Assembly (NCBI RefSeq): GCF_029919115.1
Contig: NZ_CP123990.1
Span: 372,001 to 436,000, forward strand
Direction: 5' to 3'
DNA: 64,000 bases
Origin: Variovorax paradoxus
GTDB taxonomy: Bacteria; Pseudomonadota; Gammaproteobacteria; Burkholderiales; Burkholderiaceae_C
The notes under the pieces are model-generated. The model was not told the DNA's origin and did not search any database. It saw only the letters and a program-made list of their open reading frames with translations. This document shows, one piece after another, positions 28,462 through 38,144 of the stretch (the first letter of the stretch is position 1; each line of letters begins with the position of its first letter). The position numbers and the translations under genes are program-made.

Positions 28462-30394
28462 GGCGTGCCTCCTTCAGTCGTTCCATCTCCTTGTCGTAGG
28501 CCTGCTGGAAGGCGCGGCCGAAGACGGCCTGGAAGTCGTCTTCGACGGCTGCGGTGGTTTCCGCATGCAGCTTCTGCAACTGGCGCCACAAGCGCGCCTC
28601 GCGCCCGCCGGGCAGCAGCTTTTCGCCGAGGCCGCCGTCGTGCGGCGTGGCGTCGTTCAGCGCGGTGGGGTCGAAGCGCTTGAGCACCGTGAGCAATGCG
28701 GCGCGCATGCCGGCCACCATGCCGAGCTGGTGCGACTGCAGGTCGCCGAGCGCGTCGTGCACGGCCGCTTCGGGCGACAGGAAGCCGGGCATGCGCGCGC
28801 CGAACATCTGCATGAGCACGGCGCGCCCGTTGGGAAGAATCTTGAACGGGTTGTTTTCCTCGTCGACGATCATCGTGATCTCGGCGCGCACTTCGCGCTT
28901 GAGCATGGCGCGCGACGAGAGCAGCTCGATGGTGCCGTCGGTGAACGCACGCATGAGCCGGCCGAGGCGCCGCATGGCTTCGGCGTCGAGCGGCTGCTGG
29001 CCGGCGACGTCGGGCACACCGGCACCTTCGAGAAAGGCCCTGAAGAGCTCGTCCGATGAGGACGGCGATGTGGGCGCTCCAGCTGCGGCCACCGGGGCTT
29101 GTGCGGTGGCAACCGGCGCAGGTGCGACAGGCTCGGGTGGCGGCGCAGCCGGTTCAGGCGGTGCCACGGGTCTGGACGCCGATACCGCCGGTGCTGGTGC
29201 TGGCGGTGGCGGCTCCACCGGCACTGCCACCGCCTCCACCTTCTTCGGCTTCTCGTGAGGCGGTGGATCGAAGGCCACGGGGTTGGGCGGCCTGAACTGC
29301 GCGGACACTTCCCGCGCATGGTTCGAATGGCTGTGCCCTTGCGGTGCGGTGGCCGGCTTTGCAAGCAGGTCGAGTGCGGGATGCACCTCGCGCAGCGGGT
29401 CTTCGTGGGTCAGCGCGGTCGGGCGCGGATCGGAAAGCGGCGAGGGCGCGTTGCTGTCGGCTGCAAAGAAAGAAAGCGGGTCGACGCCGCGCTTCAACGC
29501 GACGTCGGACATATCGTTGCCCGGCTGGGTGGCGCGTGGGCTCAGTTCGGAGAGTGGATCGACCGGGTTCCTGCGCGCCTGCGAGGGCAGTTCGAACGGT
29601 TCGTGCGCCAAGGGGTCGGGCATGGGCTCGGGCGCGCTCTTTTCGCGGCGCGGCGCATTGGCAAGAATCGCATCCCAATCGGCCGCAGAAGGAATCTGCG
29701 ACGCGGCACTTGTGCGAGTGCTTGCCTGTGACGGTGGCGGCACTGCCGCTGGCGGTGGAGCAAATGCAGGTGCGGCAACAGGCGTTGCCGGCATGGCAGG
29801 GGCCGCAGGTGCTTCGGCGCGCGGCGTTGCCGATGCGGGTGGAGGCATTGCCACAGTGACAGCTTGCGCTTCGCCGATGGGCAGCGCGCCCGCGCCGAAG
29901 AGATCCGAGAACACATCGGAGACCGGCGCGGCGGGCAGCAGCGAATCCACGGGAGTCGTGGCCATTGCGTGCGGTGCGGGAACCCCGCGCACAGGTGCCG
30001 GTGCGGCGGCCGGTTGCGAGAACGATGGCGGCGGCACCATGGCTGCAACAGGTGCGACCGGTGCGGCCGCAGCAATGCGATTGCCACTCGCCGCTTCGAG
30101 CACATAGCTGCCGATGGTCACGCGGTCGCCATCGGCAACGGGCGCCTCTTCTTCGTGCTGCAGCGTGCGGCCGTTCACGCTGATGGGCAGCACCGCGCTC
30201 ATGTTGCGCAGCACTTCGACGCCGTGCTCATCGAAGCGCACGGTGGCTTGCAGGCGCGAGATCTGGCGTTGCTCGTCGGGCAGCACCAGGTGGTTGTCGG
30301 GGCTGCGGCCGATGGTTCCGCCCGGTGCCGCAAGCAAGGCCGAGGGCCCCGATGTCACCGGCTTGCCGGCATGTTCGATCACCGTCCAACGCAT
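28454..30394 (-). CDS. tagH: T6SS FHA-domain protein TagH (Fha)
   Basis: A 646-residue protein. The N-terminal FHA domain (about 1-100; TIGRSPDNHLVLPD and SRLQATV) binds phosphothreonine. A very long Pro/Ala-rich low-complexity region follows (about 110-450). The C-terminal type VI FHA domain (about 455-640; MRRLGRLMRAFTDGTIEL, NPFKILPNGRAVLMQMFG) is diagnostic of the family. It is the usual PpkA substrate that licenses assembly. A CGGAGATG ribosome site supports the start at 30394. It is translationally overlapped with pppA downstream and follows tssQ by 58 bp. Confidence 0.93.
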   Translation of the reverse strand: MRWTVIEHAGKPVTSGPSALLAAPGGTIGRSPDNHLVLPDEQRQISRLQATVRFDEHGVEVLRNMSAVLPISVNGRTLQHEEEAPVADGDRVTIGSYVLEAASGNRIAAAAPVAPVAAMVPPPSFSQPAAAPAPVRGVPAPHAMATTPVDSLLPAAPVSDVFSDLFGAGALPIGEAQAVTVAMPPPASATPRAEAPAAPAMPATPVAAPAFAPPPAAVPPPSQASTRTSAASQIPSAADWDAILANAPRREKSAPEPMPDPLAHEPFELPSQARRNPVDPLSELSPRATQPGNDMSDVALKRGVDPLSFFAADSNAPSPLSDPRPTALTHEDPLREVHPALDLLAKPATAPQGHSHSNHAREVSAQFRPPNPVAFDPPPHEKPKKVEAVAVPVEPPPPAPAPAVSASRPVAPPEPAAPPPEPVAPAPVATAQAPVAAAGAPTSPSSSDELFRAFLEGAGVPDVAGQQPLDAEAMRRLGRLMRAFTDGTIELLSSRAMLKREVRAEITMIVDEENNPFKILPNGRAVLMQMFGARMPGFLSPEAAVHDALGDLQSHQLGMVAGMRAALLTVLKRFDPTALNDATPHDGGLGEKLLPGGREARLWRQLQKLHAETTAAVEDDFQAVFGRAFQQAYDKEMERLKEARRA

Positions 30395-30452
30395 GGCATC
30401 TCCGTGTTCATGTCGAGCTGCGGTGTGCCGCCGCTCAAAGCGTTCCAGGCGC

Positions 30453-30857
30453 TCAACGCTTCATCCGCTTGGCTGCCTCGAACGCGGGGCCCCACACCGG
30501 GTGCTTGCGTTCGGCAACGCTCAGGTCGAAGTTGGGAAAAGCATCGAGCAGCTTGCGGAACTGCGTGCGGCATTCGGGCACCTGGTTGGCCACGCAGTAG
30601 CTGAACGCCTCGAGCTTCATTGCATCGAGCCGCGTGGCGGGCTCCGCGGCATCGAACACCGAGACGCCGCCGCTCTTCAGGGTGGTAATGGCCTTTGCAT
30701 AGTCGCCTTCGTCATACGCCTGCTGCGCGCGTTCGAGCGTGGTGCGCGCCACTTGCTGGCTCAGGCGCTCGGGTTGCGGCGGTTCGGGCGCAGGCGTGGT
30801 GGTGCAACCGGCAGCTAGAAATAAGGTGAGCGCCAAAGCAGGCAGACATGACTTCAA
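30453..30857 (-). CDS. T6SS-associated lipoprotein (TssQ type)
   Basis: Read from TTG 30857, which has GGAGAGAAG just upstream. A longer frame from 31013 would run through the divergent promoter and is unlikely. The 134-residue product starts with a lipoprotein signal (LFLAAGC, lipid-bearing Cys18) and then a small TPR-like helical domain (ARTTLERAQQAYDEGDYAKA). Small lipoproteins of this kind sit next to tagH in related clusters and are annotated as TssQ family. The position supports an outer-membrane or periplasmic role; its exact function is not established. Confidence 0.75.
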   Translation of the reverse strand: MKSCLPALALTLFLAAGCTTTPAPEPPQPERLSQQVARTTLERAQQAYDEGDYAKAITTLKSGGVSVFDAAEPATRLDAMKLEAFSYCVANQVPECRTQFRKLLDAFPNFDLSVAERKHPVWGPAFEAAKRMKR

Positions 30858-30875
30858 TCTTCTCTCCAACCTTGC

Positions 30876-30895
30876 GAAAGGCAATGAAAGGCAAT
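30876..30895. repeat. Two tandem copies of a 10-bp direct repeat
   Basis: GAAAGGCAAT occurs twice in immediate succession in the leader of the minus-strand lipoprotein gene. It could be slippage-prone or a paired binding site. It is noted as a sequence fact only. Confidence 0.5.
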
Positions 30896-30938
30896 GCTTG
30901 ATAAGACTCGCGATGTTGCACGAGATATGCGACTGCGT

Positions 30939-30960
30939 TCGTGCGCACGACTTCGATAAT
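30939..30960 (+). promoter_or_regulatory. Palindrome and -10-like box before tssJ
   Basis: TCGTGCGCACGA (30939-30950) is a perfect 12-bp palindrome. It lies 4 bp before GATAAT (30955-30960), a good -10 candidate for tssJ, whose start is 30990. The palindrome occupies the space between -35 and -10, where a bound repressor would block polymerase. The region is the 132-bp divergent gap between the tssQ-tagH-pppA and tssJ-K-L-M operons. Confidence 0.45.
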
Positions 30961-30989
30961 ATAGGCCGCGAACCATTGAGGGAGATCCC

Positions 30990-31505
30990 ATGCATCGACG
31001 AACCTTGCTTCAAGGCGCACTTGCAACCGCACCGTTGTTTGGTGGCCTCAGTGGATGCGCATCGACTGCGAAGTCATTGCCTACACCCTATGCAGTCACC
31101 ATTCGCATCGACGATGGCGTCAACCCCGACGGACGCGGCCAGCCGGCGCCGATTCTCGTCAAAGTCTTCGAACTGAAATCTTCCGGTAACTTCGAGACGG
31201 CAGACTACTTTGCACTACAGGACCGCGATCGCGAAACGCTCATGACAGAGCTCGTGAACGCCGACCAAGCCATCATGCGCAGCGGCGAAGAGCGCATCTT
31301 CAAGCGGGAAGCGGGGCTCGACTCGCGGGCCATCGGCATCATTGCCGGCTACCGCAAGCTGGAGGCTTCGCGCTGGCGCATCGTCTTGCCGCTCAAGGAG
31401 CCGAAGCAAACCAATCTCTACAAGGTGTGGCAGTTTTCGCCAAGCGAGCAAACCGTGCGAGTCGCCATCCGCAAGACGGGCATCGAGTTACTACCAAGTC
31501 GTTAA
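30990..31505 (+). CDS. tssJ: T6SS outer-membrane lipoprotein TssJ
   Basis: A 171-residue TssJ/SciN lipoprotein. The signal begins MHRRTLLQGA and ends in the lipobox LSGC (Cys23). The mature domain has the family's two-sheet fold motifs (TIRIDDGVNPDGRGQP, VFELKS). It anchors the TssJLM membrane complex in the outer membrane. GAGGGAGAT precedes the ATG at 30990. It is the first gene of the tssJ-tssK-tssL-tssM-tagF-ppkA series and is divergent from the tagH operon. Confidence 0.93.
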   Translation: MHRRTLLQGALATAPLFGGLSGCASTAKSLPTPYAVTIRIDDGVNPDGRGQPAPILVKVFELKSSGNFETADYFALQDRDRETLMTELVNADQAIMRSGEERIFKREAGLDSRAIGIIAGYRKLEASRWRIVLPLKEPKQTNLYKVWQFSPSEQTVRVAIRKTGIELLPSR

Positions 31506-31627
31506 CTTCTGAGCTTTGTAGCTAAAAAGTGCGAGCAATTCGCACGAGAAATTCGGTGCAAAACGTAAGAAGCGCCGTGTAGCATCAGAGAAAAATAACG
31601 AATCAATCGGGAGGACGTCAGCAAGCG

Positions 31628-31660
31628 CCTCCTGCTTCAGTGTGGGCACTCCCCAGGAGG
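31628..31660 (+). promoter_or_regulatory. Hairpin sequestering the tssK ribosome binding site
   Basis: CCTCCTG (31628-31634) is an exact complement of CAGGAGG (31654-31660), the ribosome site of tssK. Between them a second perfect stem, AGTG-TGGG-CACT (31639-31650), closes the loop. The folded form would hide the Shine-Dalgarno sequence, so tssK translation could be gated by temperature, an RNA or a protein. It lies at the end of a 162-bp leader after tssJ that contains no gene. Confidence 0.5.
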
Positions 31661-31667
31661 TTCTTTG

Positions 31668-33044
31668 GTGACAGTTCGCAATCCGGGCGCTGGCAGGCAG
31701 GGCGCCCACCCGCAGGCGTTGGCGAATCGCGTGGTGTGGTCCGAAGGCATGTACCTGCGGCCCCAGCACTTCCAGCAACTGGAGCGCTATGTCGAGCAGT
31801 ACGTCACTCGCCGCACGGCGGGCCTGCAAGGCGCCTATTGGGGATGGCTTCACCTGGACATCGACCGCGACGCCTATGCGCTCGGCCGCGTGTCATTGCT
31901 TGGCGGTGCCGGCGTGCTGCCCGATGGCACGCCGTTCTCGTTTGGCGCCGAAGATGCGCCGCTGCCTTATGAAGTGCCGAGCGACCTGACCGATGAACTC
32001 ATCGTGCTCGCATTGCCGCTGCGGCGCACCGGCAGTGAAGAAGTCATCTTTTCCGAAGACGAAGGTTCTGCCGCGCGCTTCGGCGTGATCGAGCGCGAGG
32101 TGGCCGACGGCAATGCGGTGGCGCTCGGCCCCGCGGTGCTGCAACTCGCAAAGCCGCGCCTTCGCCTGGCGCGCGCATCGTCGTTGTCGGCGGAGTGGCA
32201 GGCCATTGGCGCGGTGCGCGTGATAGAGCGCCGCACCGACCACAAGCTGGTGGTCGATGCCAACTACATTCCGCCGGTGCTCGATGCCTCGGCCCACGCC
32301 ATGCTGCGCAGCATGATTGCCGAGCTGCATGGGCTGCTCACGCAGCGCTCCGAAGCCTTGGCATCGCGCCTTTCGCAGCCCGGCCGCGGCGGCGTGAGCG
32401 AGGTGTCCGACTTTCTTTTGCTCGAGCTGGTCAACCGCTATCTCGCGACCACATGGCATGCACAGCAGGCGGTGCAGGTGCACCCCGAGCAGCTGTTCAC
32501 CGATTGGTTCAAGCTGGCGTGCCACCTGGCCACGCACACATCGCCCACGCGGCGCCCCGTGGTGTGGCCGGTGTACGACCACGACAACCTCAACGAGAGC
32601 ATCCGGCCGCTGATGGAAGAGCTGCGGCGATCGCTGTCGGCGGTGCTCGAGCAGAGCGCCATTGCCATCGAGCTCGAAGAACGCAGCCACGGCGTACGCG
32701 TGGGCCGCATGCCCGACCCGGTGCTGGTGCGCAACGCGGGCTTCGTGCTCGCGGTGCATGCGGACCTGCCCGCGGATGCCATCCAGCAGCGCTTTCCCAC
32801 GCAGGTCAAGATCGGCTCGGTTGAGCGCATTCGCGACCTGGTGCAGTTGCAATTGCCCGGCGTCACGGTGCGGCCGCTACCTGTGGCACCGCGGCAGATT
32901 CCATACAACGCGGGCTACCACTATTTCGAGCTCGACAAGAGCGGCGACATGTGGCGCCAGCTCGAAAAATCGGGCGGCGTTGCAATGCACCTGGCTGGCG
33001 ACTTTCCAGGCCTGGCCATGGAGTTCTGGGCCATTCGTCCGTGA
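31668..33044 (+). CDS. tssK: T6SS baseplate subunit TssK
   Basis: Read from GTG 31668, 7 bases after a perfect AGGAGG; the in-frame TTG at 31665 is closer to it and less likely. The 458-residue TssK/ImpJ protein has VVWSEGMYLRPQHFQQ at the N-terminus, the family hallmark. TssK connects the baseplate wedges to the membrane complex. It is followed after 8 bp by tssL. The ribosome site is inside a predicted hairpin. Confidence 0.95.
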   Translation: MTVRNPGAGRQGAHPQALANRVVWSEGMYLRPQHFQQLERYVEQYVTRRTAGLQGAYWGWLHLDIDRDAYALGRVSLLGGAGVLPDGTPFSFGAEDAPLPYEVPSDLTDELIVLALPLRRTGSEEVIFSEDEGSAARFGVIEREVADGNAVALGPAVLQLAKPRLRLARASSLSAEWQAIGAVRVIERRTDHKLVVDANYIPPVLDASAHAMLRSMIAELHGLLTQRSEALASRLSQPGRGGVSEVSDFLLLELVNRYLATTWHAQQAVQVHPEQLFTDWFKLACHLATHTSPTRRPVVWPVYDHDNLNESIRPLMEELRRSLSAVLEQSAIAIELEERSHGVRVGRMPDPVLVRNAGFVLAVHADLPADAIQQRFPTQVKIGSVERIRDLVQLQLPGVTVRPLPVAPRQIPYNAGYHYFELDKSGDMWRQLEKSGGVAMHLAGDFPGLAMEFWAIRP

Positions 33045-33052
33045 GGGACCCT

Positions 33053-34441
33053 ATGAACGGTGTCAACGACATGGCTGTCGGTCCGGGAGGCTTTGTGCCT
33101 CCGAATCCGGGCGGCGGCAACAACGGCAATGGCGGCAACCCGGGCAGTGGCGATGCGTCGGGTATGCCCTCCGCATCGCGCGGCCTCGGCCAGCAGCCCC
33201 AGTCATTCACCGCATGGCACGACGCGCGGCGTCCGCATGCGGGCGACACGGCGCTCGCGGGCAACAACCCGCTCGTCGCGGCGGCCAACCCGCTGCTCGA
33301 CCTGATTCCGCAGATTCGCGCCACAGGCCACCACGATGCGCCCGCGCAATTGCGCGAGCACCTGGTCGACGAGGTCAGGCGCTTCGAAACGCGCGCGCAG
33401 CAAAGCGGCATTGCACCCGAGGTGATCATCGGTGCGCGCTACTGCCTGTGCACTGCCGTCGACGAGGCCGCAGCGCTCACGCCGTGGGGCGGCAGCATCT
33501 GGTCGTCGCAAAGCCTGCTCGTGATGTTCCACAACGAGACCTGGGGCGGCGAGAAGTTCTTCCAACTGCTGTCGCGCCTGGTGCAGAACCCGCAGCAGCA
33601 TCTGCAGCTCATCGAACTCATCTACTTCTGCCTGGCCATGGGCTTCGAAGGGCGCTTCCGCGTCATCGACAACGGCCGCACGCAGCTTGAAACGCTCAAG
33701 CAGCGGCTGCTGCAGATCATTCGGCAGACGCGCGGAGAAATTGCCGTGCCGCTGTCTCCGCACTGGCAGGACGCGACGGCGCCGGTGCGCCGCACGCGCA
33801 ACTGGCTGCCGCTGTGGGCCGTGGGCGCCGTGGCGGCAGTGCTGCTGGTGCTGGTGTTCGGTGTGCTCACATTCAGCCTGGCCGGCCGCTCCGACGGTGC
33901 CTTTGCGGCGGTCAACGCGGTGCGCCTGCCGCAAACCGCGCGTGCCGTCGCCTTGCCGGCCGCGCAGCCGCGCCTGCAGCGTTTTCTCGAACCCGAGATT
34001 CGCGACGGCCTGCTGACCGTGCGCGACGAGGCCGACCGCAGCGTGGTGGTGCTGCGCGGCGACGGCCTGTTCGCATCGGGCTCCGACCGCGTGCTCGACC
34101 GCTATGCGCCGGTGCTTGCGCGCGTGGCCGATGCGCTCAATTCGGTCGAAGGCAACGTGCTTGTCAGCGGCTTCAGCGACGACCAGCCGATTCGAAGCGT
34201 GCGCTTCCCATCCAACTGGCAGCTCTCGCAGGCGCGCGCCGATGCCGTCAAGAAAATGATTGCCACGCGCGTCACGCGGCCCGAGCGCCTGCGCGCCGAG
34301 GGCCGCGGCGATGCCGACCCGCTGGTGCCCAACGATTCGGCCGCCAACCGTGCGCGCAACCGGCGTGTGGAAGTGACGCTGCTCGTGGCGCCCGTGGCCG
34401 CGGCCAACACCACCACAGCGCCGCAGGGAGGAGCCCGCTGA
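33053..34441 (+). CDS. tssL: T6SS inner-membrane protein TssL with C-terminal OmpA domain
   Basis: A 462-residue extended TssL (DotU/ImpK). After a Gly/Asn/Pro-rich N-terminus, the cytoplasmic DotU helical domain spans about 75-235 (ARYCLCTAVDEAAALTPWG, the family core). A single membrane helix (about 252-275) follows. The periplasmic OmpA-like peptidoglycan-binding domain occupies about 320-455, with NWQLSQARADAV and the NRARNRRVEV ending. The fused OmpA domain provides cell-wall anchoring that some systems place on a separate protein. The stop overlaps the tssM ATG (TGATG). Confidence 0.95.
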   Translation: MNGVNDMAVGPGGFVPPNPGGGNNGNGGNPGSGDASGMPSASRGLGQQPQSFTAWHDARRPHAGDTALAGNNPLVAAANPLLDLIPQIRATGHHDAPAQLREHLVDEVRRFETRAQQSGIAPEVIIGARYCLCTAVDEAAALTPWGGSIWSSQSLLVMFHNETWGGEKFFQLLSRLVQNPQQHLQLIELIYFCLAMGFEGRFRVIDNGRTQLETLKQRLLQIIRQTRGEIAVPLSPHWQDATAPVRRTRNWLPLWAVGAVAAVLLVLVFGVLTFSLAGRSDGAFAAVNAVRLPQTARAVALPAAQPRLQRFLEPEIRDGLLTVRDEADRSVVVLRGDGLFASGSDRVLDRYAPVLARVADALNSVEGNVLVSGFSDDQPIRSVRFPSNWQLSQARADAVKKMIATRVTRPERLRAEGRGDADPLVPNDSAANRARNRRVEVTLLVAPVAAANTTTAPQGGAR

Positions 34442-37400
34442 TGCTGCGCGCGATTTTCCGTTTTCTCGTGAGCCGCGACCTGTGGGTCTTTTTCGGTCTG
34501 CTGGCTGTCGCGTTCCTGATCTGGGTCATCGGCCCCGTCATTGCGGTGGGCCGCTACCGGCCGTTCGAAAGCGAGTTCGTCCGCATCGTGGTCATCGCGC
34601 TGATGTTCACGATCTGGATTGCGCGGGTGCTCTACCGCAAGTGGCGCGAGCGGCGGCTCAACGCGCAACTGCTCAACCAACTGCGCACCCCCACCGCGAA
34701 GGAAAAGGCTGCCAAGCCCGAAGACGCGCCCGAGATCAAGGAGCTGCAAAGCGGCTTCACCGATGCCACGGCCATACTGAAGAACATGCGCTTCGGCTCG
34801 GGTGCCGAAGGCAAGGCCGCGGGCCGCTTCGCGGTGTTCGACCGGCAGTACCTGTACCAGCTGCCCTGGTACATCTTCATCGGCGCGCCGGGTTCGGGCA
34901 AGACCACCGCGCTGGTCAACTCCGACCTCGACTTTCCGCTGGCCGACCAGCTCGGCAAGGCCGCGGTGCGCGGCATTGGCGGCACGCGCAACTGCGACTG
35001 GTGGTTCACCAACGAGGCGGTGCTGATCGACACCGCGGGGCGCTACACCACGCACGAGAGCAACCGCGAAACCGACGAGAGCGAGTGGAAGGGCTTTCTC
35101 GACCTGCTGAAGAAGTTCCGCCCGCGCCAGCCGATCAACGGCGCAATCCTCACCATCAGCATTGCCGACCTGCCGCTGGCCGACGACGCACAGCGCGCGC
35201 GCCACGCCATGGCGCTGCGCAAGCGGCTGCTCGAGCTGCGCAACGACCTGGGCATCAACTTTCCGGTGTACGTGCTGGTTACCAAGACCGACTTGCTGGC
35301 TGGCTTCAACGAGTACTTCGGCTCGCTGGGCCGGGCCGAGCGTTCGCAGGTCTGGGGCTTTACCTTTCCCATCGACGCCAACCCGGCCGACCCCGCCAAG
35401 GCGGACCTGCGCGAGCGCTTCCACCAGGAATACAAGCTGCTGCACCAGCGCCTGGACGAGCGCCTGCCCGAACTGCTGGCCGCCGAGCCCGACCAGATGC
35501 GCCGCGCGCAGGCCTACCTGCTGCCGCAGCAGTTCGCGAGCTTCGAGGACATCCTGGGCACCTTCCTGGCCGACGTGTTCAACCCCTCCAAGTTCGAAGT
35601 GGCGCCGATGCTGCGCGGCGTTTACTTCACCAGCGGCACGCAGGAGGGCACCGCCTTCGACCGTGTGATGGGCGCCATCAAGCGCTACCTGCAAGTCAAC
35701 GCGCCGCCGGCGCCGCCGCCGGGCCCGGGCAAGAGCTACTTCCTGAAGGAACTGCTGCAGCAAGTGATCTTCCGCGATGCGGGCGTGGCCGGCACCAACC
35801 TGCGCTGGTACCGGCGCAAGCGGGCCATCGACCTGGCCGGCTACAGCCTCATCGGCGTGCTGCTGGTGGTGCTGCTGGGCGCCTGCGTCAACAGCTGGCG
35901 CAACAACAGCGACTACGTGGCCGAAGTGGACAACAACGCCAAGGCCTTCAACAAGGCGGCTGCGCGCGGCGAGCTGCCGACGGTGGTCGATTCGAACAGC
36001 GACATCGCCAGCTCGCTGCTGGTGCTCGACCGCCTGCGCGACCTGCCCAAGTCGAGCCACTTCGACATCGGCGATCCGCCTGTGAGCTACCGCTTCGGCC
36101 TCTACCAGGGCGAGAAGCTGCAGGCGGCCACTGACGGCGTCTACCAGCGAGCGCTCGAAAGCGTGCTGTTGCCGCAGGCGGCCCAGCGCGTGGAGCAGGC
36201 GCTGCGCGAAGCCTCGAAGACCGATGCCGAAGCTGTTGCCGCAGGCGGCCCAGCGCGTGGAGCAGGCGCTGCGCGAAGCCTCGAAGACCGATGCCGAATA
36301 CAGCTACGAGGCGCTCAAGGCCTACCTCATGCTGTACGACGCCGAGCGCTACGACGCCGACTTTCTGCAGGCTTGGCTGCTCACCGACGTGGACCGCAAG
36401 ATAGGCGCAGCCCTTACGCGCGAGCAGCGCGCCAACCTCGAGACGCACCTGCAGGCGCTGTTTGCGGGCCGCGTGGTGACATCGCCCTTTGCCAAGGACG
36501 ACCGGCTGGTGGTGCAGACGCGCGACCGCCTGGCCGGCGTGCCGCTGGCGCAGCGCTCCTATGCGCGGCTGCGCCGCATCCTGCTGCAGACCAGCCCGCC
36601 CAACGCCTTCAGCATTGCCGAGGCGGGCGGTGCCGAATCGGCGCTGGTCATCAAGCGCGCAAGCGGCAAGCCGCTGACCGACGGCATTCCCACGCTGTTC
36701 ACCTACCGCGGCTACTGGGACATCTTCGACAAGCGCATGGCCGAGACCACGCTCGCGCTCGAGCAGGAAGACCGCTGGGTGCTGCAGATCCGCGCACCGG
36801 GCATGACGGACATCACCTCGCGCGAGCTGCTGCTGCGCGAGGTGCGCCGGCTGTATCTCACCGACTACATCCGCGTCTGGGACGAGTACCTGGCCGACAT
36901 TCGCCTGGCCGACAGCCGCTCGCTGCTGCAGAGCATCCAGATGACGCGCGTGCTTTCGACTTCGGAATCGCCGATGTCCCGGCTCATTCGCGGCGCCGCG
37001 CGCGAGACCGACCTGCTGCGCAACCACGACGAGGCGGCGCGCAGCCTGCTCGACCAGGCGCAGAACCGCGTGGCCAGCACGCGCGAGCGCATCGAGCAGC
37101 TCATCGGCCAGCCCGACGGCAGCCAGCGCCGCAACACCGCGCCGGACCGGCCCGAGTCGCTGGTGGACAACCACTTCGCGCCGCTTCGCCGCATGGTGAC
37201 CGCGCCCAAGGCCGGCGGGCAGGCGCCCATCGACGCCACTGCGGCGCTCATCAACGAGCTCTACACCTTTCTTACCGCCACCGACACGGCATTGCGCAGC
37301 GGCAACATTCCGCCGTCGGGCGATGCCGTCACCAAGGTGCAGGCCGAGGCGGGCCGCCTGCCGGTGCCGTTCCAGGGCATGCTGAACGATCTCTCGGCCA

Positions 37401-38143
37401 CCGCGTCGTCCAAGGCCGCGGCCGTGACGCGGCAGAACATCGGGCAGAGCGCGGCGGCCACCATCGGCCAGTTCTGCAACCAGGCCATTGCGGGGCGCTA
37501 TCCGTTTTCGCGCGGCTCCAACCGCGATGTGGCGGCCGGCGACTTTGCTCAGCTGTTCTCGCCGGGCGGCATGATGGACGACTTCTTCCAGAAGAACCTC
37601 GCCTCGCAGGTCGATACGTCCGTCAACCCATGGGCGTTCAAGAAGGGCGTGGACGGCAGCTCACCGGGGCGCTCGTCGTACCTCGACTCGTTCCAGAAGG
37701 CGCAGGCGATCCGCGATGTCTTCTTTACCGGCATGGCCGGCGGACGCACGCCGTCGTTCACCATCGACATCCGGCCCGAGGACATGGACGCCGCGCTCAC
37801 CCAGTTCACGCTCGACATCGACGGGCAGACGGTGCGCTATGCGCATGGTCCGCAGGCGCCCAGCACTGTGAAGTGGCCCGGCCCGCGCAACAGCAACCAG
37901 GTGCGGCTGCAGGTGACCACCGCCAACGGCACGCCGGCCGGCGGCATCGTGACCGAAGGGCCTTGGGCGCTGCACCGGCTTTTCGACAAGGCCTCCGTCT
38001 CGGCCGGCAGGTCGCCCGAGTCGTTCAACGCAACGTTCGACATGCAGGGAAAGAAGGTGGTGCTGGTCGTGACCGCGAACAGCGTCTACAACCCGCTTCG
38101 GCTGAGTCAGATGAACGGCTTCTCATGCCCGGGAAAGTCTTGA
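34441..38143 (+). pseudogene. tssM: T6SS inner-membrane protein TssM (IcmF), frame broken by a 67-bp tandem duplication
   Basis: TssM spans the inner membrane and contacts TssJ. The N-terminal part has two membrane helices (within residues 10-65), Walker A GAPGSGKTT near residue 150 and Walker B VLIDTAGRY, so the NTPase motif is intact. A third helix lies near residue 468. The true frame runs from 34441 to about 36231. The rest is in another frame, from 36224 to the stop at 38143, because bases 36165-36231 are repeated. Collapsing the repeat restores a 1,211-residue protein of normal length. Artefact is more likely than mutation. As written, the original frame would read nonsense to 38148. 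Confidence 0.92.
36165..36298. repeat. 67-bp tandem duplication inside tssM (copy 3)
   Basis: Bases 36165-36231 and 36232-36298 are identical, with no extension on either side. The unit is unrelated in sequence to the other duplications. It shifts the tssM frame by one. Confidence 0.96.
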
Positions 38144-38144
38144 C

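Noticed and set aside
30858..31013. A longer start (31013) for the TssQ-type lipoprotein
   Set aside because: It would run across the tssJ promoter and the tssJ start, and it would bury the lipoprotein signal 52 residues in. The TTG at 30857 has a good ribosome site and gives a proper signal.
33814..34440. The 5' part of a 1,444-residue plus-strand frame overlapping tssL
   Set aside because: It is out of frame with tssL. The true tssM start is the ATG at 34441 that overlaps the tssL stop.
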